This document shows, piece by piece, positions 31,220-35,045 of a stretch of DNA of 35,045 nucleotides. The notes beneath the pieces are model-generated. The model worked only from the letters and a program-made list of their open reading frames with translations, did not search any database and was not told the DNA's origin. Position 1 is the stretch's first letter. Each line of letters starts with the position of its first letter. This DNA comes from Candidatus Cryptobacteroides merdigallinarum (GTDB taxonomy: Bacteria > Bacteroidota > Bacteroidia > Bacteroidales > UBA932). Location: the NCBI GenBank assembly GCA_017694655.1, contig JADIMQ010000094.1:1-35045 (forward strand), written 5' to 3'. The position numbers and the translations under genes were made by a program.

Positions 31220-32008
31220 CTACTCACGGATGATTTCAGATTCGGTGAAACAGCTTACGGACTCACATACGGCCGAGCCGGAATAATAGATTACGCTGGC
31301 ATCCCTCAATGTCCCGGAAATCACCCCGTCGGAATGGAACCTGGCGGAGCTCGCACCGGAAAGGGTCGATGAAAACCTGTCGACCGACAAAGAGGAGCTG
31401 CCGGACCCCGGATAGAGGACCGATGCACCGGAAAGCACGGCATCGCATTTCAGCATGCTGCCTGACACGGTCGCGGAGGATGCTTCCGTGAAGTTGAGCG
31501 AGGACTCGGGGACATCCAGTGCGGATGCCACGAAAGATGAGGCACCGTGAAGGGTAAGGGCCAGGGATGAGGCCGAGAGGCTGCCGAACTCGAACGACGA
31601 CATATCCCTCGCCTCCAGCCGGAGTTTCGATGCAAGCGACGTATCCTCCATGCACCTGTATACGGACATGCCGGAAATGCTGACACTGCCTATAGCTGTA
31701 CTGTAAGGCAGACGTATGGTTGTACTGAAATTGCCGGACGAGAACTTCGCGCCCTTCTCATACCCGATGACAAGGGATTTGTCCACGATACGGATATCAA
31801 TGTAAGGAAGGACATTGGAGTCGGAGGTAATCTCCATCATGTCGCATGAAGAAGACACCTCCACCGTCATTGCACCGTCCACGACGATACCGGAGTAGTC
31901 CCCCGGGACATTCAGGTACTTTGTCGTCGATACGCCGGCAAGCTGTATTTTAGAGCACCCTCCCGAAACAAGGAGAGCAAGCATTATGGCAAGGAAATTA
32001 ATTTTCAT
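31220..32008 (-). CDS. DUF2807 (GIN domain) lipoprotein
   Basis: A 262-residue lipoprotein: the signal ends LVSGGC, lipidated Cys18. The rest matches the head domain of DUF2807: DYSGIVVDGAMTVEVS (about 38-53), many short repeats with Ser and Ala at regular spacing (for example SGASVLYPGSGSSSLSVDRF, SSTLSGASSARFHSDG), consistent with a right-handed beta-helix of stacked strands. The C-terminus is VSCFTESEIIRE. The family is common in Bacteroidetes; a role as adhesin or scaffold has been suggested but not shown here. It stands alone, 116 bases after the M3 peptidase and 134 bases before the oxidoreductase cluster. It ends close to a small palindrome, CACAATTTATTGTG, that overlaps its stop. Confidence 0.82.
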   Translation of the reverse strand: MKINFLAIMLALLVSGGCSKIQLAGVSTTKYLNVPGDYSGIVVDGAMTVEVSSSCDMMEITSDSNVLPYIDIRIVDKSLVIGYEKGAKFSSGNFSTTIRLPYSTAIGSVSISGMSVYRCMEDTSLASKLRLEARDMSSFEFGSLSASSLALTLHGASSFVASALDVPESSLNFTEASSATVSGSMLKCDAVLSGASVLYPGSGSSSLSVDRFSSTLSGASSARFHSDGVISGTLRDASVIYYSGSAVCESVSCFTESEIIRE

Positions 32009-32123
32009 CTTTCTGTAATTTTCAGGCTAAAAGATGAAAAGACCCTCTGAAATGTTGCAGACGGGCCCGGGTTTCATCTGGCGCAGCCTTTTTAGGGCCT
32101 CCGGAGGATACCGGGCCACGTGG

Positions 32124-34220
32124 TCAGCGTGCAGATGTCAGCCCGAGCTTCTCCATCAGGGCCTCCGGTTCAGGATCATGTCCCCTGAACTTTCTGTAGA
32201 GGACAGACACGTCTTCCGAACTTCCCCTGGACAGGATATTGTCCCTGAAGGATGCTGCCACCTCCCTGCTGAAAATTCCCTTTTCCTTGAAAAGGGAGAA
32301 GGCATCCGCCTCCAGGACCTCCGACCACTTGTAGGAATAGTATCCGGCCGCATAGCCCCCGGCAAAAATGTGTGAGAAGGACGGGGAGAAGGCTGTCCCC
32401 GGCACAGCCGGCACAACGGAAAGCGGCGCCATGACCTTTGCCTCGAAATCCACCGTATTCTCCTCAGGGAGTTCCGTCAGGGTATGCCAGGCCATGTCCA
32501 TTATACCGTACTGGAGCTGCCTTACCTGCGAATATCCTGCAAGGTAGTTCTTGGATGCCACTATCTTCCGGACGAGAGAGTCAGGAATCACCTCACCTGT
32601 CCTGTAGTCCTTGGCAAAGGTGTCGAGGAACTCCGGCTCGAAGGCCCAGTTCTCCATTATCTGCGACGGAAGCTCCACAAAATCCCTCGGCACAGATGTC
32701 CCGGTCTGGGAAGGGTAGCGGCCCTCCGCGAGGATCCCGTGGAGGGAATGCCCGAATTCATGCAGAAGGGTGGTGAACTCCCCATGGGTAAGGAGGGACG
32801 GGTCCGTCTCCGTAGGCTTCGTGAAATTGGTGACTATGCTTATAAAAGGCCTTTCCTCGACACCGTTGCAGATACTCTGGCCCCTGAACTCCGTCATCCA
32901 GGCCCCTCCCCTCTTGCTCGCCCTCGGGAAAAAGTCGGCATAGAACAGGGCCTTATGGTTCCCGTCGGCATCCTTTACATCGTAGACCTTCACATCCTTA
33001 TGGTATACCGGGACACTGTCCATTTCCGTGAACGTCAGCCCGTAAAGCCTGTTTGCCAGGTCGAAGGCCGCGGCAATGCAGCTCTCGAGGCGGAAATAAG
33101 GCTTCAGCTGCTCCTCGTTGAGGGCGTACCTGGCCTCCCGGTACTTTTCGGACCAGTACGAGAAGTCCCAGGCCTGAAGGACATCATCCCCGAATCCGTT
33201 TTCCTTTGCGTATGCAAGAATGTCTTCCACTTCCTTTTCCGCATAAGGGAGAGAAGGGTCCAGGAGCTCCTTCAGGAATGAGTTGACTGTCCCGGGAGTC
33301 TTCGCCATCTTCTCCTCCAGGGCATATTCAGCGTATGTCCCGTAACCGAGCAGATCGGACATCCGTATCCTGAGGTCGACTATTTTCTTTACAATCCCGG
33401 TATTGTCGTACTCCCCGCCCACGGCCCTTGTCATATATGCCGTGTAGACCTCCTTCCTGAGGTCCCTGACCGAACTGAATTTCATGAAAGGCCCGAAGCT
33501 CGGGTAATCAAGGGTGATGACCCATCCCTCGAGCCCGCGCTCCTTGGCCGCGAGAGCCGCCATGTCCACGACATAGCCAGGCAGGCCCGCAAGGTCCGTA
33601 CTGTCGGTTATGTGCAAGGTGTAGGCGTTTGTCGCAGCAAGGACATTCTTGCTGAACTGCAGTGTGGCGAGCGAGAGCTCCTCCGCATATCCGCTGTAGA
33701 TCTCCTTGTCTTCGTCGGAAAGGTTGGCCCCGTTCCTTGCGAAGGACCTGTATGTCTCCTCCAGGAGACGTTCCTGGTCAGTCGCAAGCCCGAGGGAGTC
33801 CTTCTTCATATATACGGCCTTCACCCTCTCGAACAGTGGCTTGTTCAGGGAGACGTACATGGAATACTCCGTCATCAGGGGGGATATCTCCTCGGCTATC
33901 TCCTGCATCCGGTCGTCAGTATCGGCCTCCATAAGATTATAGAATATCGCGGAGACACGGTCGAGAGTACGTCCGCTGTACTCCAGGGCCTCGATGGTGT
34001 TCCTGAAGTCAGGGGCATCAGGGTTCGCGACTATCGCGTCTATCTCGGCCTTGGCCTCCTCTATGCCGGCCTTGAAAGCCGGAAGATAATGTTCATTCCT
34101 GATCTTGTCAAAAGCTGGAGCCCCGTAAGGGTTGGAGGACTCTGTCAACAAAGGATTTTCCATATTGCAAGATGTAATACAAAACAGCGCCGCCGCTGCG
34201 GCAATCATTCTCGTTCCCAT
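32124..34220 (-). CDS. M3 family oligopeptidase lipoprotein (Dcp-like)
   Basis: A 698-residue zinc peptidase of the M3 family, close to peptidyl-dipeptidase Dcp, which removes dipeptides from the C-terminal end of short peptides. The signal ends CITSC, lipidated Cys18, so it is anchored in the envelope rather than free as in E. coli. The zinc site is HEFGH (487-491) with the third ligand Glu516 in RDFVELPSQ. The helical N-terminal domain with NPYGAPAFDKI (30-40) and the segment FYADFFPRASKRGGAW (about 426-441) are typical. Length is close to the usual 680-710 residues. A TATCTTTG box lies 31 bases upstream of the ATG. No clear hairpin follows the stop. Confidence 0.93.
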   Translation of the reverse strand: MGTRMIAAAAALFCITSCNMENPLLTESSNPYGAPAFDKIRNEHYLPAFKAGIEEAKAEIDAIVANPDAPDFRNTIEALEYSGRTLDRVSAIFYNLMEADTDDRMQEIAEEISPLMTEYSMYVSLNKPLFERVKAVYMKKDSLGLATDQERLLEETYRSFARNGANLSDEDKEIYSGYAEELSLATLQFSKNVLAATNAYTLHITDSTDLAGLPGYVVDMAALAAKERGLEGWVITLDYPSFGPFMKFSSVRDLRKEVYTAYMTRAVGGEYDNTGIVKKIVDLRIRMSDLLGYGTYAEYALEEKMAKTPGTVNSFLKELLDPSLPYAEKEVEDILAYAKENGFGDDVLQAWDFSYWSEKYREARYALNEEQLKPYFRLESCIAAAFDLANRLYGLTFTEMDSVPVYHKDVKVYDVKDADGNHKALFYADFFPRASKRGGAWMTEFRGQSICNGVEERPFISIVTNFTKPTETDPSLLTHGEFTTLLHEFGHSLHGILAEGRYPSQTGTSVPRDFVELPSQIMENWAFEPEFLDTFAKDYRTGEVIPDSLVRKIVASKNYLAGYSQVRQLQYGIMDMAWHTLTELPEENTVDFEAKVMAPLSVVPAVPGTAFSPSFSHIFAGGYAAGYYSYKWSEVLEADAFSLFKEKGIFSREVAASFRDNILSRGSSEDVSVLYRKFRGHDPEPEALMEKLGLTSAR

Positions 34221-34250
34221 GACAATTCCCGTCTAAAATTTTACGGACTG

Positions 34251-34258
34251 CAAAGATA
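34251..34258 (-). promoter_or_regulatory. Likely -7 box for the M3 peptidase gene
   Basis: The minus strand reads TATCTTTG, a full match to TAnnTTTG, 30 bases before the ATG at 34220. The expected -33 position lies inside the upstream gene and shows no TTTG. Confidence 0.5.
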
Positions 34259-34270
34259 ATAAAAATCGGT

Positions 34271-34657
34271 CTACTCCTCCGCTGTTTCATCCACAAGACT
34301 TACTTTTACGATGGAAGTGACAGCGTCCTTCATGACGGAATACTCTATATCGTAGCACATGAAGGTCTCCCGTGAGGACTGGCGGGAATACGACGTGAAA
34401 TATTCCCGTGAGAAGCCCATGTTCTCCATGTCCGACATGGGGATGTTCCGCAGAGAAGTCCTGCGGAGGGAGTCGAGGATGAAATAGTTCCTCTCAAGGG
34501 CTGAATGGATTTTCTGCCGGTAATGCCGGCTGCTGCTCGACCGGCGGTTATGGAACCTGTTCTTGCAGGCGTCACAGCAGAACTTCCTGTCGGAACGTCC
34601 GTACACTATCCTGTCCCCGCACTCAAGGCATACCGGTCCTGTTGTTTCGTTTTCCAT
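34271..34657 (-). CDS. Zinc-ribbon protein with CxxC-CxxC motif
   Basis: A 128-residue protein when started at the ATG at 34657. The frame stays open back to 34942, but that extension has no recognisable content. The first 30 residues hold CLECGDRI and RKFCCDACKNRFHNRR, a four-cysteine zinc ribbon of the DUF2116-like type common as small genes in Bacteroidetes. The C-terminal part (about 45-128) is polar, with HYRQKIHSALERNYFILDSL and a Phe/Tyr-rich segment, and is not recognised. It may bind nucleic acid or a protein partner; that is a guess from the ribbon alone. It is upstream of the M3 gene in the same direction, 50 bases away. Confidence 0.72.
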   Translation of the reverse strand: MENETTGPVCLECGDRIVYGRSDRKFCCDACKNRFHNRRSSSSRHYRQKIHSALERNYFILDSLRRTSLRNIPMSDMENMGFSREYFTSYSRQSSRETFMCYDIEYSVMKDAVTSIVKVSLVDETAEE

Positions 34658-35030
34658 AGACTTGTCTTTAATCAGCGGAACAGTCCGGAGGAGGACCCTC
34701 TGTCCGGCTGCCGCAAGAATTTCCTCCCAAATATTGCAGGACACCGCGTAAAATGCAAGAGCCTGGAAAAGGTTTTTCTCTTTTCCACACTTATTTTTCT
34801 CTTTTGACAAGGATTGCCCGGATATCCGCCTTTCCGCCTCCCCTGCATACTCACTGGCCCCGAAGCCGGAGGCCGGCTCAATTTCTTTAAAAAAGAGCAA
34901 AAGACACGCAAAAGAGAAAATGATGTACGGAGGCTGTTCCACTTCCCGGTTTTATTGCCTTACTTTGTCCACCGACTACAGAAGGTGCGCACATCAGGAC
35001 AGTAGGGAAGAATTTTTAAACAGATCAATC
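34658..35030. other. Intergenic region without a recognisable gene
   Basis: About 370 bases between the zinc-ribbon gene and a possible plus-strand start at 35031. The minus-strand half has a near-consensus box (AATATTTG, about 34730) that could serve the zinc-ribbon gene. The plus strand has TTACTTTG near 34960. Open frames here are short and match nothing. Confidence 0.45.
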
Positions 35031-35045
35031 ATGGAACAGTTGAAC
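35031..35045 (+). CDS. Possible start of a gene cut by the window end
   Basis: ATG followed by four sense codons (reads MEQLN) up to the last base. Only its position, after a long gap and facing away from the neighbour, hints that it is a real start. Confidence 0.2.

Overview
The window looks like chromosome of a GC-rich member of Bacteroidales. Three things point there: Bacteroidetes-type promoters (TTTG at -33, TAnnTTTG at -7, 19 bases apart), Bacteroidetes-restricted families (DUF4837, DUF4252, two-subunit KorAB) and the tRNA-Glu/rpsT pair. A genus cannot be fixed from sequence alone.

Layout. 30-5191 (+) is a sugar-oxidation cluster: a tandem DUF1080 protein, two Tat-exported Gfo/Idh/MocA oxidoreductases, a tiny two-helix membrane protein and an ApbE-like flavin transferase. 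It converges on an MFS transporter (5197-6483). 6663-9028 (-) is an ECF sigma/anti-sigma/beta-barrel/DUF4252 operon. 9173-17358 is housekeeping: tgt-lptF/G (+), ruvX-def-phosphohexomutase (-), M23 peptidase-dxr-rseP (+). 17623-19731 holds a DUF4837 lipoprotein, tRNA-Glu, rpsT and tRNA-Pro, with a pair of ~120-bp repeats directly before each tRNA. 19790-22105 is a scarred stretch: an AraC-type pseudogene, a porin-like barrel, a 233-bp nested-palindrome element and an array of a dispersed palindromic repeat. 22118-26386 (-) encodes korA-korB-gdhA. 26505-31085 (-) is a second sugar-oxidation cluster: two Gfo/Idh/MocA enzymes, a DUF1080 lipoprotein and a TIM-barrel isomerase-like lipoprotein. 31220-34657 (-) has a DUF2807 lipoprotein, an M3 oligopeptidase lipoprotein and a zinc-ribbon protein.

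Functional reading. The two DUF1080/Gfo clusters most likely form a 3-keto-glycoside pathway: C3 oxidation of a sugar, cleavage by DUF1080, isomerase or hydratase steps and re-reduction, with several enzymes placed outside the cytoplasm. KorAB and GdhA meet at 2-oxoglutarate. The most unexplained material is non-coding: three separate repeat families with structure-preserving changes, two of them close to tRNA genes or the porin gene.
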